From NCBI GenBank assembly GCA_015484935.1, contig WFUQ01000054.1:1-5440 (forward strand): a DNA stretch of 5,440 nucleotides, read 5' to 3'. Shown here one piece after another: positions 5,247-5,440 of the stretch (position 1 is its first letter; each line of letters begins with the position of its first letter). The notes under the pieces were generated by a model. It was given only the letters and a program-made list of their open reading frames with translations, searched no databases and had not been told where the DNA came from. The stretch is from Gammaproteobacteria bacterium (GTDB lineage: Bacteria; Pseudomonadota; Gammaproteobacteria; SZUA-229). The position numbers and the translations under genes were made by a program.

Positions 5247-5440
5247 ATGATAACTAGTTTTATACATAAAGGATTAGAGCGTTTTTACAAAACTGGTAAG
5301 TCGTCTGGCATTCAGGCAAAACATGCCAAACGATTAAGGTTAATACTCACCAACCTAGATCAGGCTGAAAGCCCACAAGATATGGATTTACCCGGCTTAC
5401 GGCTACACGAGCTAAAAGGCAGTCGTAAAAACATATGGTC
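5247..5440 (+). CDS. higB: HigB-type toxin of a RelE/ParE-fold toxin-antitoxin system, 3' end outside window
   Basis: Sixty-four residues are visible, open to the window end: MITSFIHKGLERFYKTGK, then GIQAKHAKRLRLILTNLD, DMDLPGLRLHELKGSRKNIW. These are the marks of the HigB / plasmid maintenance killer family, whose members are about 90 residues long, so roughly two thirds is present. HigB toxins are ribosome-dependent mRNA interferases. The conserved LxxHxLKG and IW region is seen; the C-terminal catalytic residues are cut off. In this family the toxin gene comes first and a helix-turn-helix antitoxin (higA) follows, so higA is expected just to the right. No Shine-Dalgarno precedes the ATG, and the predicted transcription start is at or next to it. 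The gene is visibly more AT-rich than the ars genes, suggesting separate acquisition. Confidence 0.9.
   Translation, partial: MITSFIHKGLERFYKTGKSSGIQAKHAKRLRLILTNLDQAESPQDMDLPGLRLHELKGSRKNIW

Noticed and set aside
1..5440. CRISPR array, tRNA, rRNA, insertion-sequence ends or riboswitch
   Set aside because: No repeated spaced units, no cloverleaf or rRNA sequence, no transposase, and no leader resembling a known riboswitch were seen.

Overview
The window looks like part of a chromosomal or island-borne metal(loid)-resistance region from a gammaproteobacterium of moderate GC content. That placement is inferred from the style of ArsR, thioredoxin-type ArsC, Acr3 and HigB and from base composition; the sequence has no rRNA or other firm taxonomic marker. 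Nearly all of it is coding. All genes are on the + strand and closely packed.

Layout: (1) 1-1823 is a compact arsenic operon: the 3' end of arsR, then arsC (thioredoxin-coupled arsenate reductase with a complete Cys11/Cys16/Cys83/Cys90 set), then acr3/arsB (Acr3-type arsenite efflux permease). (2) 1826-2374 is an ECF sigma factor of the SigZ type, overlapping or touching the acr3 stop, with a Cys-containing C-terminal tail and no adjacent anti-sigma gene. (3) 2375-2513 is the only sizeable internal gap. It holds a candidate ECF-type promoter (TGCATCC-N15-CGTCT), a small hairpin and a good ribosome binding site. (4) 2514-4135 is a three-gene module: an 8-TM-type permease of the ArsP/UPF0718 family, a small protein with a helical AhpD/CMD-like half and three cysteine pairs in its tail, and a 78-residue thioredoxin-fold protein with a CxxC. 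(5) 4168-5064 is a CDF zinc-type cation exporter. (6) 5065-5246 is intergenic and carries two inverted repeats, then a strong sigma70-like promoter containing a perfect 19-bp palindrome. (7) 5247-5440 is the 5' part of a HigB-type toxin gene, cut by the window end.

How it may work together: ArsR would repress the first operon. ArsC reduces arsenate to arsenite and Acr3 exports it. The sigma factor is translationally tied to acr3, so its level should rise when the ars operon is induced. If it recognises the promoter-like sequence just downstream of its own gene, arsenic derepression would feed forward into the permease / Cys-rich protein / thioredoxin module and perhaps the CDF exporter. This two-tier circuit is the most interesting idea in the window. 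It is an inference from gene order and a motif and has not been demonstrated. The toxin gene with its own autoregulated promoter probably marks the end of the resistance block.
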